Part shown: positions 34,069-43,512 of the stretch, one piece after another
How positions within the stretch are numbered: the stretch's first letter is position 1
Layout: each line of letters starts with the position of its first letter
Assembly: GCF_900184255.1 (NCBI RefSeq)
Contig: NZ_LT854634.1
Coordinates: 20,994 to 84,993, forward strand
Length of the DNA: 64,000 nucleotides
DNA from: Haloimpatiens massiliensis
Lineage (GTDB): Bacteria; Bacillota; Clostridia; Clostridiales; Clostridiaceae
Direction: 5' to 3'
The notes under the pieces: generated by a model
Told to the model about the DNA's origin: nothing
What the model saw: the letters and a program-made list of their open reading frames with translations, nothing else
Database searches by the model: none
Program-made: the position numbers and the translations under genes

Positions 34069-34770
34069 ATGAGTACACACATTGGTGCAAAAGAAGGACA
34101 AATAGCTGAAACCATACTACTACCAGGTGACCCACTAAGAGCTAAATATATTGCAGATAATTATTTGGAAGATGTTATTTGCTACAATGAAGTTCGTGGA
34201 ATGTATGGATATACTGGTACATACAAAGGCAAAAAAATATCTGTACAAGGAACAGGTATGGGGGTTCCTTCCATATCCATATATGCAAATGAACTTATAC
34301 AGAGATACGGAGTTAAAAGATTAATAAGAGTGGGTACTTGCGGTGCAATACAAGAAAATATTAAAGTTAGAGATGTTATACTTGCTATGACTTCCTGTAC
34401 AACTTCAGGCATAAATAGAAGACGCTTTAACGGGATGGATTTCGCACCTGCTGCTAGTTTTAAACTTCTTAAAAAAGCTTATGATATAGCTGAAGAAAAA
34501 GCTATACCTGTTACAGTAGGAAACATATTAACTAGCGATTTATTCTACGATGATATTCCAAACTCTTTTAAAATGTGGGCTGACTACGGAGTATTAGCTA
34601 TAGAAATGGAAAGTGCAGCACTTTACACTCTTGGAGCTAAATACGGAGTAGACACTCTTTCTATATTAACTGTAAGCGATAACATAGTTACTGGTGAAGA
34701 GACTAATTCAGAAGAACGTGAAAAGACCTTCACAAAAATGATGGAAATAGCTTTAGATTTAGCTGAGTAA
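34069..34770 (+). CDS. deoD: Purine nucleoside phosphorylase, DeoD type
   Basis: 233-aa cytoplasmic enzyme that splits purine (deoxy)nucleosides with phosphate into base and (deoxy)ribose-1-phosphate; the DeoD form is a trimer of dimers. Family features are THIGAKEGQIAETILLPGDP with the phosphate-binding Gly-Asp, NEVRGMYGYTG, GTGMGVPSISIYANEL, RVGTCGAIQ with the second phosphate Arg, and VLAIEMESAALYTLG with the ribose-binding Glu-Met-Glu. TVSDNIVTGEE carries the catalytic Asp. Length is normal. The ATG follows GGAGGAG. It is flanked by its own terminator and appears monocistronic. Confidence 0.95.
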   Translation: MSTHIGAKEGQIAETILLPGDPLRAKYIADNYLEDVICYNEVRGMYGYTGTYKGKKISVQGTGMGVPSISIYANELIQRYGVKRLIRVGTCGAIQENIKVRDVILAMTSCTTSGINRRRFNGMDFAPAASFKLLKKAYDIAEEKAIPVTVGNILTSDLFYDDIPNSFKMWADYGVLAIEMESAALYTLGAKYGVDTLSILTVSDNIVTGEETNSEEREKTFTKMMEIALDLAE

Positions 34771-34779
34771 TCATAAAAT

Positions 34780-34816
34780 AAGGCTCTGAAAAGTATTTAT
34801 TGCTTTTCAGGGCCTT
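34780..34816 (+). terminator. Terminator of deoD
   Basis: Stem AGGCTCTGAAAAG / CTTTTCAGGGCCTT with a short AT loop, 10 bp after the stop codon. The following T tract is weak. Confidence 0.7.
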
Positions 34817-34850
34817 CATATATGTTGTATCTTATGTTTGCCTACTGTAA

Positions 34851-34948
34851 GGGGCTGTCGCACTAAGAATAAATACTACGATATATTGTACTAGATTTAA
34901 ATTTTTAGTACAGTATATTGTATGTAAATTTTTTAATGCAACAGCCCC
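34851..34948. repeat. 98-bp palindromic element between deoD and cstA
   Basis: Outer arms GGGGCTGTCGCACTAA and TTAATGCAACAGCCCC (14 of 16 paired) enclose inner arms TACGATATATTGTACT and AGTACAGTATATTGTA, so almost the full length folds into one hairpin. No second copy with this sequence was seen here. It could be a mobile palindrome or a strong bidirectional transcription stop. Confidence 0.6.
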
Positions 34949-34994
34949 GAAGAACGTTTAGAATACGCCCCTAAATAATTATTTTTTTAAATTT

Positions 34995-36419
34995 CTAAGC
35001 TTGTACATTAGCTTCCTTGGATTTTTTATTTGCTACTACTAAGAATATGGCTAATGATGCCACTGCTACAGCAATTCCTATTGGATAAGCAATGCTTGTA
35101 GCCATTTTAAATCCTTCTGGTGCAACTAATATATAAGTTATAGACACTGCTGTCATAAATGTTGCAGGTACTGTTGCTATCCAGTGGAATTTATTTTTCA
35201 TTGCAAGATACATTGCTGCAGTCCAAAGTACAATCATAGCTAATGTTTGATTAGACCATGCAAAATATCTCCATACTACATCAAAGTTTATTTTTGTCAA
35301 TACAAATCCTATAATAAATAATGGTAAACTTATAGCTAATCTATTTTTTATTGGTCCTTGTTTATATCCAATTACATCCGCTATTGTCAATCTAGCACTT
35401 CTAAAAGCTGTGTCTCCAGAAGTAACTGGACAAGCAACAACTCCTAGTATTGCAAGAACTCCACCTACTTTTCCAAGTAAAGTATTAGATATTACATTAA
35501 CTACATAAGGTGCTCCACCATTTTCCGCCATAACTTTCCCTAATTGAGCTGTACCACCGAAGAAAGCCATAGCTGCTGCAGCCCATATTAATGCTACAAT
35601 TCCTTCTGCTATCATAGCACCATAAAATATCTGTCTTCCTTGCTTTTCACTAGTTATACATCTAGCCATAAGTGGTGATTGAGTTGAGTGGAATCCTGAA
35701 ATAGCCCCACAAGCTATAGTTATAAACATTAACGGCCAAATAGGAAGTCCCTTGGGATGCATATTAGTAAGAGCAATTTCTGGGATATGATATCCCTTAA
35801 GTATTATTCCTGCACTAACTCCAATAGCCATTATTAAAAGTACTATACCAAATATAGGATATATTTTTCCTATAACCTTATCTACAGGTACTAGTGTAGC
35901 AATTATATAATATGCAAAAATAACATATACCCAGAAAGTTTTATCAAGCGTCTTTGGTGTTAATCCTGCAAGTAGTCCTGCAGGTCCCATTATAAATACT
36001 ACACCTACAAGTACAAGTACTACTACTGAAAATACTCTCATAAAGTTCTTAAAGCCACTTCCTAAATATTGTCCTACTACTTCTGGTATACTTGCACCAT
36101 CATGTCTTACTGATAACATTCCAGAAAAATAATCGTGAACTCCACCTGCAAAAATTGATCCAAGCACAATCCATAAAAATGCTGCTGGTCCCCATAATGC
36201 ACCGGCAATAGCACCAAATATAGGACCAAGTCCTGCTATATTAAGAAATTGTATAAGAAATATCTTCCATGAAGGCATTGGAACAAAGTCCACACCATCT
36301 TCTAGCCTTACAGCTGGAGTTTGTATATTTTCATCAGCTCCAAAGGCCTTTTCAACTACTTTACTGTAAATAAAATATCCTACTACTAAAGCTATAATAG
36401 ATAAGAAGAATGAAACCAT
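34995..36419 (-). CDS. cstA: CstA-family carbon starvation/pyruvate-type transporter
   Basis: 474-aa membrane protein of the CstA (peptide/pyruvate transporter) family with many helices. Signature blocks are GLGPIFGAIAGALWGP, GGVHDYFSGMLSVRHDGASI and SGFHSTQSPLMARCI, with SGDTAFRSARLTIADVIG further on. It is shorter than E. coli CstA/BtsT (about 700 aa) and of the compact clostridial type. Upstream on the same strand lies a LytTR/LytS-type two-component pair, as in E. coli where BtsSR senses pyruvate and induces the CstA-like BtsT. Pyruvate uptake under nutrient stress is the best guess. It starts at an ATG after AAAGGAGG. A TATACT -10 lies 85 bp upstream with a poor -35, consistent with activator dependence. 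Confidence 0.88.
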   Translation of the reverse strand: MVSFFLSIIALVVGYFIYSKVVEKAFGADENIQTPAVRLEDGVDFVPMPSWKIFLIQFLNIAGLGPIFGAIAGALWGPAAFLWIVLGSIFAGGVHDYFSGMLSVRHDGASIPEVVGQYLGSGFKNFMRVFSVVVLVLVGVVFIMGPAGLLAGLTPKTLDKTFWVYVIFAYYIIATLVPVDKVIGKIYPIFGIVLLIMAIGVSAGIILKGYHIPEIALTNMHPKGLPIWPLMFITIACGAISGFHSTQSPLMARCITSEKQGRQIFYGAMIAEGIVALIWAAAAMAFFGGTAQLGKVMAENGGAPYVVNVISNTLLGKVGGVLAILGVVACPVTSGDTAFRSARLTIADVIGYKQGPIKNRLAISLPLFIIGFVLTKINFDVVWRYFAWSNQTLAMIVLWTAAMYLAMKNKFHWIATVPATFMTAVSITYILVAPEGFKMATSIAYPIGIAVAVASLAIFLVVANKKSKEANVQA

Positions 36420-36532
36420 AATTAGTCCTCCTTTTTTAATATTTAAAAACTATTTAAATAATTTTTTAATATCGTTTACAACTTTAGTATACAAAATTAT
36501 CAGAATTTGTTTAAACTTTTCGCATGAAATGT

Positions 36533-36576
36533 AAAAAAAAGCACATAAAGTGCATTTATATGCCCATGATGTGCTT
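36533..36576 (-). terminator. Terminator at the end of the response regulator gene
   Basis: Minus-strand stem AAGCACAT / ATGTGCTT followed by eight T residues. It overlaps the last codons of the response regulator and isolates cstA transcription from it. Confidence 0.75.
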
Positions 36577-37275
36577 AAAACTATTTATGTTATTTCTACT
36601 AACTGGTATTTCCTTATTTGACCCTTCTAATTTAAGCATGTATGTATTATTAAACCAAGGATTTATTTCCACCACTTTATCAATATTTATAAGAAAAGAT
36701 CTATGTGTTCTGAAAAATATATTTTCTGGTAGCTTTTCCGCCACATGTGAAATACTTTGGTTCATAATATACTCATTATCCATAGTATAAACAATGGTTT
36801 CTCTTTCTCTAGCTTCACAATAGCAAATATCTTTAACATTTATAACAACCATTTTATTTTCTTTCCAAAGAGTTATCCTGTTATTTACGTATGGCAACCC
36901 TTGATTTAAGGAATTCTTCTCTAAACGTCTTAAGGTATTTATTATCCTTTCCTTAGAATATGGCTTTAATATATAATCAAAAGCTTGTATTTCAAAAGCT
37001 TCTACTGCATGCTGTTCATACGCTGTTATGAATACTATATAAACTTTCTTATCAAAACGTCTTAGTAACCTTCCTATTTCAATTCCAGAAATTTTAGGCA
37101 TGTTTATATCTAAAAATATAATATCTGGTATGTTTTTTTCTATAAACATTAATGCTTCTGGTCCATTATCAAATTCCCCTAATATGTTTATTTTACTATA
37201 ATTATTTATAAAATACTTTAACTCCTCACGTGCTGGATATTCATCGTCAACTATTACACAGTTCAATATAATCAC
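36556..37275 (-). CDS. LytTR-type response regulator
   Basis: 239-aa response regulator. The receiver domain (1-120) shows the acidic pair in VIVDDEYPAREEL, the phosphorylated Asp in DIIFLDINMPKISG and the conserved Thr/Lys in FITAYEQHAVEAF and YILKPYSKER. The C-terminal LytTR DNA-binding domain (about 140-238) has ICYCEARERETIVYT, FFRTHRSFLINIDKVVEI and GSNKEIPVSRNN. Its ATG overlaps the kinase stop by four bases, so the two are coupled. It is close to E. coli BtsR/YpdB and B. subtilis LytT types. Likely target: the neighbouring CstA transporter gene. Confidence 0.92.
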   Translation of the reverse strand: MIILNCVIVDDEYPAREELKYFINNYSKINILGEFDNGPEALMFIEKNIPDIIFLDINMPKISGIEIGRLLRRFDKKVYIVFITAYEQHAVEAFEIQAFDYILKPYSKERIINTLRRLEKNSLNQGLPYVNNRITLWKENKMVVINVKDICYCEARERETIVYTMDNEYIMNQSISHVAEKLPENIFFRTHRSFLINIDKVVEINPWFNNTYMLKLEGSNKEIPVSRNNINSFKHIMGI

Positions 37276-38960
37276 CTCTTATATCTAACTACAAAACTAG
37301 TACTAGTTCCTTTAGTTTTCCTCTCTATTTTAAGCCCTTGCCCATAAAGTATTTTCAATCTGTTATTAACATTACATATACCTATTTTATTTTCACTGCA
37401 CTTTCCCCTATAAACTCTATTAATTATTTCTTGTGGAATTCCTATTCCATCATCCTCTATGCAGATTTCAGCTTCTGCATTTCCTGTTTTTTTAATATGA
37501 ATTTTAACATTTCCTCTCTCTCCTGTAGGTAGTATTCCGTGCTTTATTGAGTTCTCTACTATAGGCTGTATTATCAAACTAGGAATTTTAATATTTATAT
37601 TCTCATCCACATTATAAACAACATTTAATTTATCTCCAAATCTAGCTTTTTCTATTTCTACATATGCCTTTACTTGCTCTAATTCCTTATATATATCAAC
37701 TAGCTCATCTCCTACTTCTAAATTATACCTTAAATAAGTTGAAAGACTTATAATAAGTTCTCTTGCTCTATCCGGATTAATTCTAACAAAAGATGATATG
37801 GTATTTAATGCATTAAATAAAAAGTGAGGATTAATTTGAGCTTGTAACGCCTTTATTTCTGCCTTATTGGCCATTTCCTTAAGCTTTCCAACTTTACTAA
37901 TTTCTATCTGAGTAGAAATTATTTGAGATAACCCTTCAGCTAAATTTATATTCCTATAAGATACGCTATTTTCCTTGGCATAATATATTTTTAAAGTTCC
38001 TATTATTTTTTCTCCTTCTTTTAAAGGAACTATAACTGCAGATTTTAATGGACAATTATTTTTCTGACAATTTATTTCACTAGCTTTATTTAAAACCATC
38101 ATTCTACCCTCATCAAGTACATTTTTAGTGGTTTCTGTAAGTACACAAGAACCTTTAACATGATGATCTGAGCCCATTCCTATATGTGATAAAATACATT
38201 TCATATCAGTTATAGCCACTGCATCTGCACCGGTAGAGTTCTTAATTATCTCACATATTTTATCATAGGATTTTTCTCCTGTATCCCTAAAGTATGGAAG
38301 AGTTTTACTTGCTATTTCTAAAGCCAATTTTGATTGGCTGGCTGCTATTTTTTCTTTTTCATTGTATATATTTTGTGTTAGAAGTATTACCATAGCAACG
38401 CCCGCTGCATTAGCAAAAAGCATAGGTATGTATATACTTTTAACTATAGAAAATGCTTTTTCAAAAGGCCTTGACATAACTAAAATCAGCATCATTTCCA
38501 GACTTTCCATAGTTATTGCGCTCAAAAATCCATAAATCCACTTTCTTTCAACCTTTTCATCATTGCATCTATTATATATTCTTCCTGCTACTATTCCAGA
38601 TATTACTGTAGCTATAGAACAAGGGACTGCTGTTATACCCACTGGATATATAATAAGCCTATGAAATGCAGCAATTAGTCCTCCTACTATTCCTACCACA
38701 GGTCCACACATAATTCCACCGGTCATAACTCCTATAATCCTAGTGTTAGCTATAGCTCCATTTATCTCCTTACCTACATAGGTTCCTAAAATTCCAAATC
38801 CTCCAAAAATTAAAGATAAAATTAGTATATCTGTTTTTGTAAAAGTATCCTTCTGCATTATTTTTTTAAAACTATTTAGTTTCGAAACTATAAATGCAAT
38901 TACTATTATATATCCTAAATTATTCAATAAGTTTTTAAGTAATTCTATCATTTTTATCAT
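37272..38960 (-). CDS. LytS-type sensor histidine kinase
   Basis: 562-aa membrane kinase. The first 190 residues form the 5TM-5TMR_LYT domain (VSKLNSFKKIMQKDTFT, then GVMTGGIMCGPVVGIVGGLI). A GAF-like segment follows (about 215-345) with several Cys (SEINCQKNNCPLKS). The phospho-acceptor His is in the HisKA_7TM-type motif INPHFLFNALNTISSF, and the ATPase domain has PSLIIQPIVENSIKHGI and DDGIGIP. This layout matches LytS and BtsS, which bind pyruvate or sense membrane state. It forms an operon with the response regulator and probably controls the CstA-type transporter downstream. Confidence 0.92.
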   Translation of the reverse strand: MIKMIELLKNLLNNLGYIIVIAFIVSKLNSFKKIMQKDTFTKTDILILSLIFGGFGILGTYVGKEINGAIANTRIIGVMTGGIMCGPVVGIVGGLIAAFHRLIIYPVGITAVPCSIATVISGIVAGRIYNRCNDEKVERKWIYGFLSAITMESLEMMLILVMSRPFEKAFSIVKSIYIPMLFANAAGVAMVILLTQNIYNEKEKIAASQSKLALEIASKTLPYFRDTGEKSYDKICEIIKNSTGADAVAITDMKCILSHIGMGSDHHVKGSCVLTETTKNVLDEGRMMVLNKASEINCQKNNCPLKSAVIVPLKEGEKIIGTLKIYYAKENSVSYRNINLAEGLSQIISTQIEISKVGKLKEMANKAEIKALQAQINPHFLFNALNTISSFVRINPDRARELIISLSTYLRYNLEVGDELVDIYKELEQVKAYVEIEKARFGDKLNVVYNVDENINIKIPSLIIQPIVENSIKHGILPTGERGNVKIHIKKTGNAEAEICIEDDGIGIPQEIINRVYRGKCSENKIGICNVNNRLKILYGQGLKIERKTKGTSTSFVVRYKR

Positions 38961-39089
38961 TCCCTACATGAATTTTCTTACATTTTTTATTATAGTTTAG
39001 TAATACTAGTCTTAAAGGTATTATTAATAAAATATAACCTTATGCATATGCTTTTAAAATAAAAATGTAAAACTTCTAAAAAATCATAT

Positions 39090-39206
39090 GATTAAACCAC
39101 AAAAGTACAATGTGGTGGAGTTATGAAATTCCTCCATGACTTGCATAAGAGCTCGAAACAATAAATTTAATTTAAGAAATTCTAATCTTTTAACCATATA
39201 AAATTA
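39090..39206. repeat. Palindromic repeat family A, copy 3 (half of the composite form)
   Basis: It begins GATTAAACCACAAAAGTACAA, follows the right-arm sequence of copy 2 in reverse complement, then continues into the nested palindrome arm (AAGAAATTCTAAT .. ATATAAAATTA) and stops. So it is half of the composite element. It occupies the spacer between lytS and cysS. Confidence 0.75.
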
Positions 39207-39250
39207 AGGAATTTATCTCTAAAATATTTTCATATTCTGATAAATTCCTT
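39206..39250 (-). terminator. Probable terminator of cysS
   Basis: Inverted repeat AAGGAATTTATC / GATAAATTCCTT with a 21-base loop, 26 bp past the cysS stop. The minus strand continues AATTTTAT. The long loop lowers confidence. Confidence 0.55.
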
Positions 39251-39276
39251 ATTCTTGAAATGTTTTTATCTTGACA

Positions 39277-40686
39277 CTACTTTATTTTCCAAGTAGTTCC
39301 TTCTTTAGTATCAATAAGTTCTATATCCATTTCTAAAAGTTCATTTCTTAATTGATCCGCCTTAGCCCACTCCTTATTTTTCCTAGCTTCAGCTCTTTTA
39401 GCTATTAGATCATTTATATATTCTTCATCTACATCTATATTTTTTTCTTCTTTATAATTTAGTAAATCCAATGAAAGAACTTCGTCAAAATCTTCAACTA
39501 ATATAATTTTTTCTTTATTTGTAAGTTCTTCATCCTTTAAAATTTCGTGAAGTGTAGTGAATGCATTAGGCATATTTAAATCATCACATATATTATTTGC
39601 AAACTTATTTTTATAATCCTGAATTTTATCTTTATCTAATCTTTCATTTTCTTCTGCAGCTTTTCTTATAAAAAATATCTTTTCTTTAAGCTTTTTAAGT
39701 CCGTTACTAGCTTCCTTTAAGCTTTGGAAACTAAACAAAAGTTGCTTTCTATATCTAGATTGTAGGCAAAAATATCTATATTCTAAAGGATCAAATCCCT
39801 CTTCTATAACTCTAGATAAAGTTAAAAAATCTCCACTAGACTTTGACATCTTGCCATTATCTAAAACAAGAAATTCACCATGCATCCAATAATTTACCCA
39901 TTTATGTCCTAAAGCTCCCTCTGATTGAGCTATTTCATTAGTATGATGCACTGGTATGTGATCAACTCCTCCACAATGTATATCCACTGCTTCCCCTAAG
40001 TATTTTATAGACATAGCGGAACACTCTAAATGCCATCCTGGAAATCCTGTACCCCATGGAGAATCCCATTGCATTATTTGATTGGTAAATTTAGAATTGG
40101 TAAACCAAAGTACAAAATCCAAAGGATTCTTTTTATTGGTGTCCACTTCAACTCTACTACCTGCCTCTAATTCATCTATACTTAAATTTGCAAGTTTAGT
40201 ATAATCCTTAAATTTATCTATTTGATAATATACATTACCATTAGAAATATACGTATAACCTTTTTCTTCTAATGTCTTTATAAGATTTATCATATCATCT
40301 ATGTGCTCTGTAGCTCTGCAAGTAACTGTTGGTCTTTTTATATTAAGTTTTTTGCAATCTTCGAAAAAACCATCTTCATAAAATCTAGCAATTTCCCAAG
40401 GACTCTTATTTTCACGCTTTGCCCCTAGCGTCATTTTATCTTCTCCCTCATCTGCATCAGATTGAAGATGACCTACGTCTGTTATATTCATAACATGTTT
40501 TACTTTATATCCTGCATATTCTAAAGATTTCTTTAAAACATCCTCAAAAATATATGTTCTTAAGTTTCCAATATGCGCATAATTATAAACTGTTGGTCCA
40601 CAAGTATACATACCAACTTTTCCTTCTTTTGCGGGTACAAATTCTTCTTTTTTTCTAGTTAAGGTATTGTAAACATAGAACTCCAT
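39277..40686 (-). CDS. cysS: Cysteinyl-tRNA synthetase
   Basis: 469-aa class I aminoacyl-tRNA synthetase, of normal length for CysRS. Zinc-binding Cys is in MYTCGPTVYNYAHIGN, which also contains the HIGH-type motif (HIGN). MNITDVGHLQSD, FPGWHLECSAM with further zinc ligands, HHTNEIAQSE and the KMSKSSGD loop follow. The DALR-type anticodon region is at the C terminus. It charges tRNA-Cys in the cytoplasm. The ATG follows AGGAGG. No T-box leader is seen upstream; a family B repeat lies there instead. Confidence 0.97.
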   Translation of the reverse strand: MEFYVYNTLTRKKEEFVPAKEGKVGMYTCGPTVYNYAHIGNLRTYIFEDVLKKSLEYAGYKVKHVMNITDVGHLQSDADEGEDKMTLGAKRENKSPWEIARFYEDGFFEDCKKLNIKRPTVTCRATEHIDDMINLIKTLEEKGYTYISNGNVYYQIDKFKDYTKLANLSIDELEAGSRVEVDTNKKNPLDFVLWFTNSKFTNQIMQWDSPWGTGFPGWHLECSAMSIKYLGEAVDIHCGGVDHIPVHHTNEIAQSEGALGHKWVNYWMHGEFLVLDNGKMSKSSGDFLTLSRVIEEGFDPLEYRYFCLQSRYRKQLLFSFQSLKEASNGLKKLKEKIFFIRKAAEENERLDKDKIQDYKNKFANNICDDLNMPNAFTTLHEILKDEELTNKEKIILVEDFDEVLSLDLLNYKEEKNIDVDEEYINDLIAKRAEARKNKEWAKADQLRNELLEMDIELIDTKEGTTWKIK

Positions 40687-40713
40687 AATGTTTCCTCCTA
40701 CAAATTAATTAAA

Positions 40714-40875
40714 TAAGGTACATGAAAGAAATAACAAGTCAAAGATGCTAGTATATTTTGTGTCACACAAGGAAGCAGTTTCCGCCTTTGGTAGGACTAT
40801 CGGCGGGTTCTGCTAACGCAGTATGACGTAAAACAGACTAGCATACTGACTTGTTATTTTTTAAAATGTACCTTA
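40714..40875. repeat. Palindromic repeat family B, copy 2
   Basis: About 162 bp with inverted ends TAAGGTACAT / ATGTACCTTA. It is close to the copy at 16880 over its whole length, including GAAATAACAAGTCAAAGATG, the central TAGGACTATCGGCGGG and CAGTATGACG. In the central stem CCGCC pairs with GGCGG here and with GGTGG in the other copy, a change that keeps pairing. This suggests the fold matters. Confidence 0.85.
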
Positions 40876-40877
40876 TA

Positions 40878-40907
40878 ACAAAACCGCAGAGAATCTACTC
40901 CTGCGGT
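40878..40907 (-). terminator. Probable terminator of recQ
   Basis: Minus-strand stem ACCGCAG / CTGCGGT with an 11-base loop followed by TTTGTTATAA. It lies 112 bp after the recQ stop. Confidence 0.55.
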
Positions 40908-41018
40908 GAAATAACCCTTGTTTATTTCTTCGATAGCCATAGTTAAAAACCATAAAATTTGTCTCTATTGAAATAATACCACAACCAATGAAAATTTCAA
41001 TAAGCATAATAAAAATAT

Positions 41019-43190
41019 TTACCCTACTTTTTTATCTTCCTGACATTTAATTAGTTTTATCCAAAAATACTCCACTTCTCTAGGCAGTAATTCTTTTATA
41101 GGTTTTAATCTATCTGTATCTACTTTATTTATTGCCTCTTTTATCATTTCAATATATTCTTTTGGAACAAATTCATTAATATCTAATTCTTTTCCCTCCA
41201 TGTAACACTTAATTATATGATTTTCAACAGTTTGCAATGCCATATTTCTGTATTTAGCTATTTCCTCAAGTTTTTCACCTTTAGAAAACATTTGGTATGT
41301 TATATAGTGACTTGGAATCTTACCATTCCCATTTTCTTCACTTTTATTTCTCTGATTTTTTAATTTTGAATTATCATCTAAGTTTCTTATAGTTTTCAAG
41401 AAATCTCCTCTGTTAATGTTATTTTCTTCTATGTAGCTTTTTATTTCATTTAAAAATCTCTCCCCATATTTCTCGTACTTAACTTCTCCAACTCCACTTA
41501 TACTTAAAAACTCTTCCTTATTAATAGGCATGTATCCACTCATTTCTTTTAGAGAGCTATCTCCAAATACTATATATGGTGGCACTTTTTCTTCCTCGGA
41601 TATTTGCTTTCTAAACCTCCTTAACAAATTAAACAATTGATCATCAGCCTTAGTAATCTTTTTAACCTTTGCAACCTTCATCTTAACATTAGCTTTACTC
41701 TTTAAAACATCCACAGCCTTTAATGTTAACTTAATCACTGGATATCCATCATTGGTAAGTCTTAAATAACCATCAGCAGTTAATTTATTAATTATATTTA
41801 TTAAGTCTTTTCTACTGTACTCCATCATTATACCGTAGGTTGATAGTTTGTTTAATTCTAATGTTAAAACCTTTTTATTCTCTGACCCTCTTAGCACATC
41901 AACTACCATGCCGCTGCCATATCGTTCTCTCATTCTATATATACAAGAAAATATCTTTTGAGCTTCTATTGTTATATCCCTGTACTCACTTTCATCCAAG
42001 CAATTTCCACAGTTTCCACATTCCTCATAATCCACTTCATCTTCAAAATACTCCAATATGTATTTTCTAAGACATTTAGATGTATAACAATAATCCACCA
42101 TTTCTCTTAATTTTTCATATTCATACTCTTTTCTATAGGAAGGCAATTCACTCTGCTCTATAAAGAAACTTTGAAGCTGTACATCTCTTGCATTAAATAA
42201 AAGTATACATTCACTTTTTTCCCCGTCTCTACCAGCACGTCCTGCCTCTTGATAATAGGCTTCCAAATTTTTAGGCATATTATTGTGAATAACAAATCTC
42301 ACATTTGATTTATCTATACCCATACCAAAAGCATTAGTAGCCACCATTACATCTATATCATCATAAGCAAAGCTATTCTGCGCCTCTTCTCTCTTCCTAT
42401 CACTTAATCCAGCATGATACATGCCTACCTTTATTTCATGTTTTAGTAAAAAGTTATATATGCTTTCCACTTCTCTTCTTGTAGCTGCATATATAATTCC
42501 CTTATCTTCTTTATGATTAGATATGTAGGATAGTATATAATTTTGATTGTCTTCTCCTCTTAACACAGAAAAAAACAAATTTTCTCTGTCAAATCCCGTT
42601 ACATAGACATCAGGATTATTTAATCCCAAGAGTTTAACTATATCTTCCTTTACCTTTTCCGTTGCTGTAGCAGTGTATGCACCAATTACTGGCCTTTTAG
42701 AAAAATTATTTATGAATTCGCCTATTTTTTTATAACTAGGCCTAAAATCGTGAGCCCACTGAGATATACAATGAGCCTCATCTATAGCTACGAAAGATAC
42801 TTCCACGTCATTTAGTATTCTACAAAAGCTTTCTGACTCCAATCTTTCAGGAGCTATATAAATAAGCTTATAATTGCCTACAGATATCTGCTGTACTCGC
42901 TCCATATATTCCATTTCCGTAAGAGTGCTATTTATATAAGTAGCTTCTATCCCCTGTTCATTTAAACTATCCACTTGGTCTTTCATAAGAGAAATTAATG
43001 GAGATATAACTATAGTAATTCCACTAAACATAATAGCAGGAATTTGAAAACAAAGAGATTTTCCCGCACCCGTAGGCATTATAGCCACTACATCTTTGCA
43101 ATTTAATACACTTCCTATAACCTTTTCCTGTCCTCTTCTAAAACTATCATAGCCAAAATATTTTTTAAGAACTTCTTCTGAACTGTACAT
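41019..43190 (-). CDS. recQ: ATP-dependent DNA helicase RecQ
   Basis: 723-aa superfamily 2 3'-5' DNA helicase used in recombination and fork repair. Helicase lobe 1 has motif 0 FRRGQE, Walker A MPTGAGKSLCFQ, DEAH box IDEAHCISQWAHDFRPSY and motif III TATAT. Lobe 2 has ATNAFGMGIDKSNVRFV and the motif VI QEAGRAGRDG. The RQC zinc Cys residues are in CLRKYILEYF and CGNCGNCLD. An HRDC domain (FNLLRRFRKQISEEEKVPPY) follows at about residue 515, and the end (about 620-720) is a helix-turn-helix-like tail (GEKLEEIAKYRNMALQTVEN). The length with this tail is usual for clostridial RecQ. There is no GGAGG; the ATG follows AAGGAGTAGGGATATTTA-like spacing. Confidence 0.95.
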   Translation of the reverse strand: MYSSEEVLKKYFGYDSFRRGQEKVIGSVLNCKDVVAIMPTGAGKSLCFQIPAIMFSGITIVISPLISLMKDQVDSLNEQGIEATYINSTLTEMEYMERVQQISVGNYKLIYIAPERLESESFCRILNDVEVSFVAIDEAHCISQWAHDFRPSYKKIGEFINNFSKRPVIGAYTATATEKVKEDIVKLLGLNNPDVYVTGFDRENLFFSVLRGEDNQNYILSYISNHKEDKGIIYAATRREVESIYNFLLKHEIKVGMYHAGLSDRKREEAQNSFAYDDIDVMVATNAFGMGIDKSNVRFVIHNNMPKNLEAYYQEAGRAGRDGEKSECILLFNARDVQLQSFFIEQSELPSYRKEYEYEKLREMVDYCYTSKCLRKYILEYFEDEVDYEECGNCGNCLDESEYRDITIEAQKIFSCIYRMRERYGSGMVVDVLRGSENKKVLTLELNKLSTYGIMMEYSRKDLINIINKLTADGYLRLTNDGYPVIKLTLKAVDVLKSKANVKMKVAKVKKITKADDQLFNLLRRFRKQISEEEKVPPYIVFGDSSLKEMSGYMPINKEEFLSISGVGEVKYEKYGERFLNEIKSYIEENNINRGDFLKTIRNLDDNSKLKNQRNKSEENGNGKIPSHYITYQMFSKGEKLEEIAKYRNMALQTVENHIIKCYMEGKELDINEFVPKEYIEMIKEAINKVDTDRLKPIKELLPREVEYFWIKLIKCQEDKKVG

Positions 43191-43430
43191 TAAATATCCC
43201 TACTCCTTCTACCTGTTAATTAGAAACCTATAATACTTAGTTTAACACAAATCATAAATAAATTTGTAAATTTCAAATGAGTTTTTAGTACATATAAAAT
43301 TTAGATTTGTTATAAAGTATCTATGAATTTCATATTTTACATTATAAACAAAAAAATGCATTTTATTCATACACACGTTCGCATAAAAACTTATGGACTA
43401 AGATCAAAGCTACGGATGTTTCTTGCCCTT

Positions 43431-43498
43431 AAATAAAAACCTCTCATTTATATTTATCCTAAACTATGAAATACTCAAAGGATAACTATAAATGAGAG
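43431..43498 (-). terminator. Terminator of tyrS
   Basis: Long inverted repeat with arms CTCTCATTTAT and ATAAATGAGAG, extended by TTATCC / GGATAA pairs. The minus strand continues with GTTTTTATTT. The rest of the 43191-43430 spacer shows no structure that I can name. Confidence 0.75.
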
Positions 43499-43512
43499 AT
43501 TTTAATACATTT

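Noticed and set aside
36420..36530. LytTR direct-repeat site before cstA
   Set aside because: A -10 element is visible, but I could not find a convincing pair of LytTR half sites, so I do not claim one.
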